DNA of 64,000 nucleotides from Zobellia roscoffensis (GTDB taxonomy: Bacteria; Bacteroidota; Bacteroidia; Flavobacteriales; Flavobacteriaceae). The stretch spans positions 1,176,504 to 1,240,503 of the forward strand of contig NZ_JADDXT010000002.1 of the NCBI RefSeq assembly GCF_015330165.1, in the 5' to 3' direction. Both the position numbers and the translations under genes were made by a program. This document shows positions 53,180 through 61,717 of this stretch, piece by piece (the stretch's first letter is position 1; each line of letters opens with the position of its first letter). The notes under the pieces were generated by a model. The model worked only from the letters and a program-made list of their open reading frames with translations. It was not told the DNA's origin and made no database searches.

Positions 53180-55666
53180 TTAAGAACCGCACATCAAACA
53201 ATCGTCATCTGCTTGACCTTCTTTGGCGCGGGCAATCATTTCCTTCATTTCTTCAGGGGTCATGGGCTGAATGTCCGACTCAGCCTGTGGTGCAGTTGAA
53301 GTTGTATTTACTTCCATTGCTACTGCCGCTTCTACCGGTGGTGTAGTTGCTGCTGCTTCGGCTTCTGCAGCAACACTTACCGGCGCTGCATTCTTCTTGC
53401 TGTTGTCTAGAGTAAATTTGATAGCATCTACTGCAGCTTTGGTACGCAGGTAATACATACCTGTTTTTAAGCCGCTTTTCCATGCGTAAAAGTGCATTGA
53501 TGTTAACTTGGAGTAGTTTGCATTTTCCATAAACAAGTTTAAAGACTGGCTTTGGTCAATGAAATATCCTCTTTGACGGCTCATGTCAATAATATCTTTC
53601 ATACTAAGCTCCCAAACCGTTTTATACAAATCACGAATGTCTTGTGGAATGGTTTCTATGTGTTGTATCGAACCATTGGCACGCATTAACTCTTGCTTCA
53701 TATTTTCGTTCCAAAGACCCAAATCTACCAAGTCTTCTAAAAGGTGCTTGTTTACTACAATAAACTCACCAGAAAGCACTCTTCTAGTGTATATGTTAGA
53801 AGTATAAGGTTCAAAACACTCGTTATTACCCAAAATTTGAGAAGTAGAAGCTGTTGGCATAGGCGCTACTAAGAGCGAGTTACGAACTCCATTTTTCTTC
53901 ACTTCTTTACGAAGTTTGGCCCAATCCCATCTACCTGACAGCTCATCATCTTTAACTCCCCACAGGTTATACTGAAAATCGCCTTGAGAAATTGGCGAAC
54001 CTTCAAAAGTAGAATACGCTCCTTCTTCTTTAGCCATTTCCATAGATGCGGTTACCGCGGCAAAATAAAGCGTTTCAAAAATCTCTTTGTTCAGTTTTTT
54101 AGCTTCTTCGCTAGTAAAAGGCAAACGCAACATAATAAAAGCATCTGCAAGACCTTGCACTCCAAGACCAATTGGTCTGTGACGCATATTAGAGTTTTCC
54201 GCCTCTTTTACCGGATAGTAATTTCTATCAATTACACGGTTTAAGTTTCTAGTTACCCTTTTGGTTACCCTAAACAGTTCTTTATGATCAAAGGCTCCGT
54301 TTTTAATGAACATTGGCAATGCAATAGAAGCTAAATTACATACTGCTACTTCATCTGGAGAGGTATACTCCATAATCTCGGTACATAAGTTGGAAGAACG
54401 AATGGTCCCTAAATTTTTCTGGTTACTCTTACGGTTAGCAGCATCTTTGTACAACATGTACGGCGTACCGGTTTCGATTTGAGACTCTAATATTTTCTCC
54501 CAAAGGTCACGTGCCTTAACGGTTTTTCTTCCCTTACCTTCGGATTCGTATTTGGTATATAAGGCTTCAAACTCCTCACTGTGGTGTGTGAACAAGCCTG
54601 GGCATTCATTAGGACACATTAAGGTCCACTCTTCATTAGCCTCTACTCTTCTCATGAACAAATCAGAAATCCACATAGCATAGAAAAGATCACGTGCACG
54701 CATTTCTTCCTTACCATGGTTCTTTTTTAAATCCAAGAACGCATAGATATCCGCATGCCAGGGCTCCATATAAATAGCGAAGCTACCCTTACGTTTTCCA
54801 CCACCTTGATCCACGTAACGGGCCGTGTCATTAAACACCTGAAGCATAGGTACAATTCCGTTAGATGTTCCGTTTGTTCCGGCAATATAAGAACCTGTAG
54901 CACGTACATTATGAATAGATAAACCAATGCCACCGGCAGACTGCGAAATTTTTGCAGTTTGCTTTAAAGTATCATAAATACCATCTATACTATCATCTTT
55001 CATTGCCAACAAAAAGCAGGAAGACATCTGTGGTTTTGGTGTACCTGAATTAAAAAGTGTAGGTGTAGCGTGCGTAAAATATTTTTTGGACATGAGCTCA
55101 TACGTTTCAATAGCCGCATCAAGGTCATTTAGATGAATCCCTACGGAAACACGCATAAGCATATGCTGTGGCCGTTCCGCAATCTTTCCGTTCAGTTTCA
55201 AAAGGTACGAACGCTCCAACGTTTTGAACCCAAAATAATCATACCCAAAATCTCTGTTATAGATAATGGTAGAATCTAGTCTTTCCGAGTTTTCAGAAAT
55301 TACTTTAAATACCTCATCAGACAATAAAGGCGCCTCTTTATTCGTACGAGGATTTACATACTCATAAAGATCTTTCATGGTTTCCGAGAAAGACTTTTTT
55401 GTATTCTTATGCAAGTTAGAAACCGAAATACGGGCCGCCAATTTTGCATAATCCGGATGTGTAGTAGTCATGGTAGCTGAAATTTCAGCGGCCAAATTAT
55501 CTAATTCCGACGTGGTTACACCGTCATACAACCCCTCTATAACGCGCATAGCAACCTTTAACGGATCTACTAAACCATTTAGGCCATAACACAATTTTCT
55601 TACTCGGGCGGTGATCTTGTCAAACATGACCACTTCTTTTCTGCCGTCTCTTTTAACTACAAACAT
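53180..55666 (-). CDS. nrdA: Ribonucleoside-diphosphate reductase, large (alpha) subunit
   Basis: This 828-residue class I enzyme reduces ribonucleotides to deoxyribonucleotides. An ATP-cone regulatory domain occupies about residues 1-90. The catalytic barrel has MSSCFLLAMKDDS with an active cysteine near 217, QSAGGIGLSIHNVRATGS near 242, NLCTEI near 427 with the radical cysteine and glutamate, and PTASTSQILGNNECFEP near 606. A Pro/Ala/Thr-rich linker (about 757-795) leads to the C-terminal DDCLMCGS, whose two cysteines shuttle electrons from thioredoxin. It lies 126 bases downstream of nrdB with an inverted repeat in between. Confidence 0.96.
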   Translation of the reverse strand: MFVVKRDGRKEVVMFDKITARVRKLCYGLNGLVDPLKVAMRVIEGLYDGVTTSELDNLAAEISATMTTTHPDYAKLAARISVSNLHKNTKKSFSETMKDLYEYVNPRTNKEAPLLSDEVFKVISENSERLDSTIIYNRDFGYDYFGFKTLERSYLLKLNGKIAERPQHMLMRVSVGIHLNDLDAAIETYELMSKKYFTHATPTLFNSGTPKPQMSSCFLLAMKDDSIDGIYDTLKQTAKISQSAGGIGLSIHNVRATGSYIAGTNGTSNGIVPMLQVFNDTARYVDQGGGKRKGSFAIYMEPWHADIYAFLDLKKNHGKEEMRARDLFYAMWISDLFMRRVEANEEWTLMCPNECPGLFTHHSEEFEALYTKYESEGKGRKTVKARDLWEKILESQIETGTPYMLYKDAANRKSNQKNLGTIRSSNLCTEIMEYTSPDEVAVCNLASIALPMFIKNGAFDHKELFRVTKRVTRNLNRVIDRNYYPVKEAENSNMRHRPIGLGVQGLADAFIMLRLPFTSEEAKKLNKEIFETLYFAAVTASMEMAKEEGAYSTFEGSPISQGDFQYNLWGVKDDELSGRWDWAKLRKEVKKNGVRNSLLVAPMPTASTSQILGNNECFEPYTSNIYTRRVLSGEFIVVNKHLLEDLVDLGLWNENMKQELMRANGSIQHIETIPQDIRDLYKTVWELSMKDIIDMSRQRGYFIDQSQSLNLFMENANYSKLTSMHFYAWKSGLKTGMYYLRTKAAVDAIKFTLDNSKKNAAPVSVAAEAEAAATTPPVEAAVAMEVNTTSTAPQAESDIQPMTPEEMKEMIARAKEGQADDDCLMCGS

Positions 55667-55712
55667 GTGAATACTTTTTTTAGTGGGGTTATACGTTGGG
55701 TTTGTTTATGCT

Positions 55713-55737
55713 AAATTGTTAAAAAAATTAACAATTT
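55713..55737. promoter_or_regulatory. Inverted repeat between nrdB and nrdA
   Basis: AAATTGTTAA, five A residues and TTAACAATTT form a perfect ten-base inverted repeat, 47 bases before nrdA. It could be an operator or an RNA hairpin that sets the nrdB:nrdA ratio. Confidence 0.4.
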
Positions 55738-55792
55738 TAAAATTGGGAACAAAAACCCCTTCAAAAGAAAGGACCTTCTATTTTGGTACTAT

Positions 55793-56779
55793 TTAAAAAT
55801 CTGCGTCGAAGCTTATTTTCTGCGCGTCTTCGTCATTTTCATTCTTAAGAACACCAGCTTTTTGGTATTCAGAAACACGCTTCTCAAAGAAATTAGTTTT
55901 TCCTTGTAGAGAAATCATATCCATAAAATCAAATGGATTGGTGGTGTTATACACTTTATCGCACTCTAGCTCAACGAGAAGCCTATCTGTTACAAACTCT
56001 AGGTACTGTGTCATTAGCTTTGAGTTCATACCTATTAAACTCGCCGGAAGCGACTCAGTAATAAACTCACGTTCAATATCTAACGCATCAGTCAAAATCT
56101 GAGTGATACGTTCTTTTGGCACTTTGTTAATCAAGTGCTTGTTATGAAGATGAACTGCATAGTCACAGTGCATACCTTCATCCCTAGAAATTAATTCATT
56201 AGAGAAGGTAAGCCCCGGCATTAATCCTCTTTTCTTTAACCAGAAAATAGAACAGAAAGCACCAGAGAAGAAAATACCTTCTACCGCTGCAAAAGCAATT
56301 AATCTTTCTGCAAAGCTGGGAGATTCAATCCAACTTAGCGCCCAATCTGCCTTTTTCTTTATTGCAGGAAAATTTTCTATTGCTCTAAAAAGAAGACCTT
56401 TTTCTTTTTCATCTTTTACGTAGGTATCGATTAAAAGCGAATACGTTTCAGAGTGAATATTCTCCATCATAATCTGAAATCCGTAGAAAAACTTAGCTTC
56501 GGCATACTGGACTTCACTCACGAAGTTCTCCGCAAGGTTTTCGTTTACAATACCATCCGATGCTGCAAAAAAGGCTAAAATATGCTTAACGAAATAACGT
56601 TCGTCGTCACTTAATTTATTGTTCCAATCATTTAAATCTTCACTTAAGTCAATTTCCTCGGCCGTCCAAAAACAAGCTTCACATTTCTTATACCATTCCC
56701 ATAAATCGTGGTGTTTAATAGGAAAGATTACAAAACGGTCGTTGTTTTCTTCTAGAATTGGCTCTAAAGCTACAGACAT
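55793..56779 (-). CDS. nrdB: Ribonucleoside-diphosphate reductase, small (beta) subunit
   Basis: This 328-residue ferritin-fold subunit generates the tyrosyl radical used by NrdA. The helix MMENIHSETYSLLI holds the iron ligands Glu and His and the radical Tyr in the E-x2-H-x3-Y spacing of class Ia enzymes. A second iron set is in FAAVEGIFFSG and SRDEGMHCDYAVHL. I start at 56779 (MSVALEPILEEN), where the family N terminus begins; the open frame runs to 56872 but those 31 residues are atypical and overlap an inverted repeat. It precedes nrdA on the same strand, so the two are probably co-transcribed. Confidence 0.95.
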   Translation of the reverse strand: MSVALEPILEENNDRFVIFPIKHHDLWEWYKKCEACFWTAEEIDLSEDLNDWNNKLSDDERYFVKHILAFFAASDGIVNENLAENFVSEVQYAEAKFFYGFQIMMENIHSETYSLLIDTYVKDEKEKGLLFRAIENFPAIKKKADWALSWIESPSFAERLIAFAAVEGIFFSGAFCSIFWLKKRGLMPGLTFSNELISRDEGMHCDYAVHLHNKHLINKVPKERITQILTDALDIEREFITESLPASLIGMNSKLMTQYLEFVTDRLLVELECDKVYNTTNPFDFMDMISLQGKTNFFEKRVSEYQKAGVLKNENDEDAQKISFDADF

Positions 56780-56815
56780 ATTAAAGGATTTGAGTGTTGA
56801 GAAGAAAATTCTTCC

Positions 56816-56841
56816 TTTGCGACGGAAACAAAGGTCGCAAA
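56816..56841. promoter_or_regulatory. Inverted repeat in the nrdB leader
   Basis: TTTGCGAC, ten bases and GTCGCAAA form a perfect eight-base inverted repeat about 37-62 bases before the nrdB start. It does not match the NrdR box (ACACAATATATTGT type). An operator or a leader hairpin is possible. Confidence 0.4.
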
Positions 56842-56985
56842 AAAGCCGTGGAATTTTATATTGTTCAATCATTTACAACGCAAAGTTTTTAACAGAAATT
56901 GTTGAAATGTGCGCTCGCCTTGTATATACACGGACCTCAACAGGGATCGACAATTAGCCTAAAATTTACATGAAAGATGAACACA

Positions 56986-57035
56986 AAAAATAAAACCAAA
57001 AAGTATATTAAAACATACTTTTTGGTTTTATTTTT
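56986..57035. terminator. Long perfect hairpin terminator, 21-bp arms
   Basis: Twenty-one paired bases (core AAACCAAAAAGTAT) surround an eight-base loop, with A- and T-rich ends on both strands. It closes the leftward operon ending at 57075 and insulates the ribonucleotide reductase genes. Confidence 0.9.
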
Positions 57036-57074
57036 ACACCTCTAAATGCCGAGGTTTTTATTAGTTTATATTTA

Positions 57075-59180
57075 TTATGGCTTGTATACCACAAAGCTAA
57101 AAATCGCATCCTCTGCAACTCCCGCAGTATTAAACGTATCGACAAGCAACTTACCCCCAACCGAACCACTTTCAATAAACCCTATTCTGGTTCTACTTAC
57201 TAGGGTAGGGTAATCCCATAAAATATAAGATTCACCTGTGATTTGAATACTATATTTACCCACAGCCGTTCTAGTTATAGAAAAATTATCACTGCCAGAC
57301 GAAATTTCACCATTTGAATTGATAGCGCCATATGCTATAGCAAGCATATTGGCATTACCTGTATCTTTACTATGTATCTCTCCTGTAGTTTTTATATTAC
57401 CTGCAACTTCTAGTTTTTCTGATGGGTTTTCATTACCAATACCTACATTCCCGGAGCCACTAATTGTCATCCGGTTAGCAGCTCCTTGATTATTTTGAAT
57501 ATAAAAATTCAATCTACTATTTGCTGCCCCACCTATTCCGTCTTTAGCAATACCCGCAATCTGCCAAAAGGCATCACTTACTGTATTTCTAAATTCAAGC
57601 CTTGAAAAATCATCTCCTTCCTCCTCTAATTTAAGCAAGGGTTTATCGATTGTTGAATTACTCTTAAGATGTAACTTAACATTTGGAGTGTTAGTTCCAA
57701 TACCGACATTTCCATCTTTTGTAATAATTACACGATTCGTTCCATTAGTTCCTAATATAAGTGGGCCGTCTTCTTGATTGGTAATTGTTGCCGTAAACCC
57801 TAAGCCCAAATCATTTACCAAGCCAACATACATACCATCATTTGAGGCATTTCCAGAATCATCTGTTGTATAAAGGGAGTTACTCTGATAACTATCCGCA
57901 TGAACATGATGTATTGCACTAGGGTCTGTCAGGCCAACACCAACATTTCCGCTATCAAAATAAATATCATCTCCACTTTCAGACCACAAGGAACTTCCTC
58001 CCGCTCCACCAACTTCATCAGTACCGGCAACCCATTTACTTGTTGCTCCATCCCATTTGGCAACTTGACCGTCTGCCGTACCCTCAAGTCCGCTTATATT
58101 CGTGCCATCACCTAAAAGTAATCCGCTTTCACCTGTAATATCAACATAATCATTTAAATCTACGGAGCCTGTACCATCTTCAATACTCAATACATCCCCA
58201 GTCATAACAAGAGCCTGATCATCCGTATCTACCAGTCCGCCAGTTGCTAGTTCCTCAATTGCAGCTTGTGTATCTCCCGCCGCAAGACCTGTGCCCGTAT
58301 TGTCAAAAGGAACTTCCGAAGCATTCTGGTCATCTGTACCGCCAGGAGGAATTATTGCAGATAAATCTATGGTAGATCCATCTGTAATACTTAGATCCGT
58401 CCCCGACAGACTTATATCTTGTAATTCATTTGTTGGGTCGGCATCAGCATCGGCACCTCCTCCAGCAGTCGCTACAATTTCATCTAAAGCTTCTTGGACA
58501 TTACCCGCCGTAAGTCCTGAATCTGCATTGTTATAAGGCACTTCGGAAGCAATCTGAGCGTCTCCGCCACCGCCTCCACTAAACAGACGATTATCCACAT
58601 AAGTTTTTACCGCTCTTTGGGTGGGTAAAATACCGTTGCTATTTTCGGCCAACCCACCATCATCCGAAATCTCATTAACCTGATTTCCAGAGTTAAGATT
58701 GAAACCGCCTAAAACCCTCAAGTCGCTTTTTATTTTTACCTCGCCAACGTTCTTATTTTCTATATTATTACCATTTGTCTCCCACTGTTGACTGCCCGAG
58801 GCCATGGCGTAAGGAACTGCCATTAGTTCCGTGGTACCCACTTCAACGCCATTAAAGGACACCACTACAAAAGTAGCTTGGCCCCAAGGTAAATTGGAGT
58901 AACTACCACTATTGCTGTTTCCACTGCCTATTTGCAAATTAAAGACGCCGTTGGCATCCGTAGTTATGGAGTGACTTTCTTCATATTGCGCAACCGCATC
59001 CGCACTACCGAATTTTAAGGCAATACCAATGTCTATAGTCTCCTGCTCCATTAATTCATTGTCCGAATTACGGGCCACCCCTTGGTAATTGATATAGTTT
59101 TTCTGCTGCGCTTGTCCCATAAAAGCTCCACAGAACATAATGGTCAAGACTATAAGTAATGATGTGTAATTTATTTTCAT
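57075..59180 (-). CDS. Large secreted fibre-like protein with tail-fibre-type repeats
   Basis: This 701-residue protein has a signal peptide (about 1-24, ending MGQAQ) and an N-terminal module (about 28-130) with FNLQIGSG and MAVPYAM, common in flavobacterial proteins of this class. The middle has at least two copies of a repeat like ASEVPYNNADSGLTAGN and ASEVPFDNTGTGLAAGD, and later repeats NVGIGTNTPNVKLHL and NVGIGNENPSEKLEV, the wording seen in phage tail fibres and surface adhesins. It lies four bases after a T9SS-sorted protein gene, so both are one operon. A surface adhesin or filament is likely; the partner is unknown. Confidence 0.82.
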   Translation of the reverse strand: MKINYTSLLIVLTIMFCGAFMGQAQQKNYINYQGVARNSDNELMEQETIDIGIALKFGSADAVAQYEESHSITTDANGVFNLQIGSGNSNSGSYSNLPWGQATFVVVSFNGVEVGTTELMAVPYAMASGSQQWETNGNNIENKNVGEVKIKSDLRVLGGFNLNSGNQVNEISDDGGLAENSNGILPTQRAVKTYVDNRLFSGGGGGDAQIASEVPYNNADSGLTAGNVQEALDEIVATAGGGADADADPTNELQDISLSGTDLSITDGSTIDLSAIIPPGGTDDQNASEVPFDNTGTGLAAGDTQAAIEELATGGLVDTDDQALVMTGDVLSIEDGTGSVDLNDYVDITGESGLLLGDGTNISGLEGTADGQVAKWDGATSKWVAGTDEVGGAGGSSLWSESGDDIYFDSGNVGVGLTDPSAIHHVHADSYQSNSLYTTDDSGNASNDGMYVGLVNDLGLGFTATITNQEDGPLILGTNGTNRVIITKDGNVGIGTNTPNVKLHLKSNSTIDKPLLKLEEEGDDFSRLEFRNTVSDAFWQIAGIAKDGIGGAANSRLNFYIQNNQGAANRMTISGSGNVGIGNENPSEKLEVAGNIKTTGEIHSKDTGNANMLAIAYGAINSNGEISSGSDNFSITRTAVGKYSIQITGESYILWDYPTLVSRTRIGFIESGSVGGKLLVDTFNTAGVAEDAIFSFVVYKP

Positions 59181-59184
59181 GGTT

Positions 59185-59667
59185 CTATTCTTTGATCAGT
59201 TTATATTCCTTGGTTTCTGAGTTATTTTCTAAATAAAGTTTTAACACATACACCCCTTTGGCCATATAGGCCATATCAATTTTATACTCTAATTGGGTGT
59301 TTTCTATTTGCTGACTTATAACCCGTTGGCCGTTTACCGAAAACAGTTCTATGCCAAAAACCTTGTTCTGACTGGTAAAAACAGTTACTTCTTCTATAAC
59401 CGGGTTGGGGTACACTAAAATATCCGAAGGTTCTTCACCTGGACTCAATGGGATTACCAGAATTCCCCTTCCGGCCCAAAAACCTTGATCTACAGAATCA
59501 TCATTAACGACCAGACCCACAATGGGCTCTCCTATAGTAAAACTTACCGAGACATCTGCGCTTGCCATTGTACCACCAACATTACTAATAACACTGCGGT
59601 CTATTGATTGGGCAAATGAAAATGTAGCACTTACCGTTAGAAAAAAGAAGAGTAGTTTTATTTTCAT
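59185..59667 (-). CDS. Secreted protein with type A T9SS sorting domain
   Basis: This 160-residue protein has a signal peptide (about 1-19, ending FSFA), a short N-terminal beta domain (SFTIGEPIVGLV, QGFWAGRG), and a C-terminal Por secretion sorting domain (about 80-160: ILVYPNPVIEEVTVF, GQRVIS, GVYVLKLYLE, ending KLIKE). That domain sends proteins through the type IX secretion system to the cell surface. It precedes the fibre-like gene by four bases; pairs of this kind are frequent in the Bacteroidota. Role probably to display or anchor the neighbouring fibre. Confidence 0.88.
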   Translation of the reverse strand: MKIKLLFFFLTVSATFSFAQSIDRSVISNVGGTMASADVSVSFTIGEPIVGLVVNDDSVDQGFWAGRGILVIPLSPGEEPSDILVYPNPVIEEVTVFTSQNKVFGIELFSVNGQRVISQQIENTQLEYKIDMAYMAKGVYVLKLYLENNSETKEYKLIKE

Positions 59668-60357
59668 TTTAGTTCGTTTTAAGATTGATGTTTTTCTGAG
59701 CCTAAGGTTAACGCGGGTGCAGAATAATTATCTCCCTTTTTTAGTTTTCGAGAAGTCCGATGAGAATTTATGACTGGCAAAAAGAAAAAGTAACACTACC
59801 TCAATACCCAATAAGAATAGCGGATGAATAAAGTCTACTTGGGTAAAAGGGATTCAGAAAAAATTAATGACGTATTGGCTAATAAAGCGGCGAGTAAAAA
59901 AATGTAGTTTTCATAGGTGTGGGATTAAAGCATTGGTATTATTACCCTTAACTAGACTAATTGAAGCCAGACGGAATTAGTAAACTATCTCGGGGCAAGC
60001 CTCGGAGCATTAAATCTCGATTATCGTGTAAAATTTTTGATTGGGAAATTCTAAACTCGAAATACCACATACCTATCTACATATAAAGCCAAGATGTTCA
60101 AATTGCTAAAAAGAAGTATGTGTAAATTAATCAGTTCCATCTGTTTATTCTTTATGTCAAAGACAAGCCCTTGCGGCAAATAGGGGGAAACTAATTTGGG
60201 AAGATTTAGAAGAAGATATACACATGTTGATACATTGCTTCATTAAAATCAAGGACAATATACCAGTAAGCGTTATTTTACTAAATTAAAATTGTACAAC
60301 TGGAAGCTACTTGTGTATAATCTGTTTAAAAAGGAAAATATAATGTATGCCTTACAG
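59668..60357. other. 690-base spacer, no confident gene
   Basis: This stretch carries no ORF that I trust. It contains a small island at about 59989-60029 with a CGGGGC/GCCTCG stem-loop, richer in G+C than its surroundings, which may be a remnant of a dispersed repeat. An open stretch without a start codon at 60131-60289 reads like decayed coding sequence, but I could not identify it. The promoter of the T9SS operon should lie at its left end; no TAnnTTTG is evident. Confidence 0.35.
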
Positions 60358-60567
60358 CTATTTTACGTCAGGCTGTTTTACACCTTTTTTAACACTCGTA
60401 ATTGCTAATGTCCAATTATCCGAAGCCTTATACCCCTTCATGATATTGGGGGATTTAATGCCTCCATATATGCCGCTTGCAAAAACACCTACTCCCAGTA
60501 AAACAAATGAAACACTTTGTGAAAAGCCAGATAACAGGACAGATAAAAATAGGCCAACTGTACCCAT
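60358..60567 (-). pseudogene. Continuation of the split membrane-protein gene in the -1 frame
   Basis: This 69-codon segment overlaps the zero-frame ORF and reads as a natural membrane helix (GTVGLFLSVLLSG then SFVLLGVGVFASGIYGGIKS) followed by a polar end (NWTLAITSVKK). It has no signal peptide or likely start of its own and lies exactly one base back from the upstream frame. Joined at the slippery heptamer the product would have 166 residues: signal peptide, beta domain, two hydrophobic segments and a short tail. I list it as a pseudogene part, but programmed frameshifting is a real alternative. Confidence 0.5.
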
Positions 60568-60857
60568 GTGGAAAAATTTGCTTTAACCAAAATAGTAAGC
60601 GCTAAAGGGTTTTTTCTTATAATACTGATTTCGTTTAAGCCAATAATAATACCATTTACCTCAATGGTATTAGAATTTAGAATACTGAATTTGCCTTCCA
60701 ATTTTTCCCCCAGCTTGGTAACTAACTTTACTCTTCGGTGTTCTTTTAAAAGCACTTCTTTATTAAGGGTTTGATTTACAATACTCAATACTTTTTCTTG
60801 ACAAAGACTATTTTGGCAGATTAAAACAAAGAGTAGTATTAGAACAAGTGTTTTCAT
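60489..60857 (-). CDS. Secreted/membrane protein, zero-frame part of a split gene
   Basis: This ORF encodes 122 residues: a signal peptide (about 1-19, ending NSLC), a small beta domain (KLVTKLGEKLEGKFSI, IEVNGIIIGLNEISIIRKNP) and the start of a hydrophobic segment. After residue 95 (Phe, codon TTT at 60573-60575) the reading looks artificial: it becomes rich in Trp, Tyr, Cys and His and ends abruptly. The natural continuation is in the -1 frame (60358-60567). Either the gene is broken by an indel or it is joined by -1 ribosomal frameshifting at the heptamer A AAT TTT. Confidence 0.6.
   Translation of the reverse strand: MKTLVLILLFVLICQNSLCQEKVLSIVNQTLNKEVLLKEHRRVKLVTKLGEKLEGKFSILNSNTIEVNGIIIGLNEISIIRKNPLALTILVKANFSTWVQLAYFYLSCYLAFHKVFHLFYWE
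60573..60579 (-). other. Candidate -1 slippery heptamer
   Basis: On the minus strand the zero frame reads GCA AAT TTT TCC, giving A AAT TTT, a canonical X XXY YYZ heptamer. A -1 slip here continues as TTC CAC ATG GGT into the downstream frame. I see no strong downstream hairpin. Confidence 0.4.
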
Positions 60858-60974
60858 TTGGTTTGTTTATCAATCAAATTTGAAAAGAGTGTTTATCGTG
60901 CAAGATGAGTACTACAGAATCTTAACTGTACCATTATTTATTATGTCGAAAAACCTAGCTGACCAACTCATTTA

Positions 60975-61343
60975 TTACTGAATTCCTGCAAACCACACCT
61001 CATATTTTTTACCCAAAATAGGTACTGGACCTTCTTTGCCATTTAAAGCATTCATAAGTGCCATTACCCACATATATAGCAGTACAAAAATGCCCAATAT
61101 GTTTATAATCCACCCTAAAATTGGTATCACACCAACAACTCCCAAAGCCAAACCTGTGATACATAGCCCAATAGACTGCCTTATATGATAACTGGCAAAT
61201 TCTTGTTTCTTTTCATTGTTCATTACAAAAGCAGCCACCAAACCAATTATGGTTACATAGGCCAGAATGGCCATTGTTTTATCGTTTTCTCCTGTTGTCG
61301 TAACCGTTTGAGCTGCATCTAATTTTGTGTCTGTATTTTTCAT
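60975..61343 (-). CDS. DUF4870-type small membrane protein
   Basis: This 122-residue protein has three or four hydrophobic helices (about 25-42, 53-70, 73-105) and the conserved YHIRQSIGL block near residue 53, with ALNGKEGPVPILGKKY near the end, both typical of DUF4870/Tic20-like proteins. Function unknown; members are common in bacteria and may be membrane stress proteins. It lies 23 bases downstream of a small lipoprotein gene on the same strand, so the two are probably an operon. Confidence 0.85.
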   Translation of the reverse strand: MKNTDTKLDAAQTVTTTGENDKTMAILAYVTIIGLVAAFVMNNEKKQEFASYHIRQSIGLCITGLALGVVGVIPILGWIINILGIFVLLYMWVMALMNALNGKEGPVPILGKKYEVWFAGIQ

Positions 61344-61366
61344 CTTTGAAAACTTTATGATTCTAA

Positions 61367-61711
61367 TTAGTTGTTACACTCTTCTTTATCAATATCTGCT
61401 TTGGCTTCCTTTAGTTCTTTATCAATATCTCCTCTACTAGAGGTTGGTATACAATCATACACATCTGCAACAGCATCAAAATAAGCTTTAGCCGCACTTT
61501 TATAGTCTGCACAATTCTCTGCCGTAGGATTCTCACTATACGCCTGTACCGCATTAGACCAAGACTGTAGTTCATCTGTGTAGCCTTCCGCCCAATTTCC
61601 TCCAAAGCAATTTCCTGCTGGGTTTAATGGGTTGTCTTTACTACAACTATAGGTGAACATAATTGCTACACCATAAACAGCTAAAAGAATTGGTTTTTTG
61701 AAATTTTTCAT
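61367..61711 (-). CDS. Small secreted lipoprotein
   Basis: This 114-residue lipoprotein begins at 61711 (a second ATG is two codons upstream) and has a signal ending in FTYSC (Cys23). The mature part is helical, with AVQAYSENPTAENCADYKSAAKAYFDAV and three or four further cysteines in the mature part (NCFGG, NC, DC, EC) that could form disulfides. It is followed by the DUF4870 gene. Function unknown. Confidence 0.75.
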   Translation of the reverse strand: MKNFKKPILLAVYGVAIMFTYSCSKDNPLNPAGNCFGGNWAEGYTDELQSWSNAVQAYSENPTAENCADYKSAAKAYFDAVADVYDCIPTSSRGDIDKELKEAKADIDKEECNN

Positions 61712-61717
61712 AATCAT

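Noticed and set aside
59826..59909. 27-codon ORF starting MNKVYLGKRD
   Set aside because: Polar, alone and without a promoter or related copy; likely chance.
60094..60183. 29-codon ORF with basic N terminus and two hydrophobic segments
   Set aside because: Overlaps the open stretch in another frame and has no paralogue or promoter to support it.
60131..60289. Open stretch of about 53 codons in the spacer before the T9SS operon
   Set aside because: It has no start codon and no recognisable domain; mentioned only in the spacer entry.
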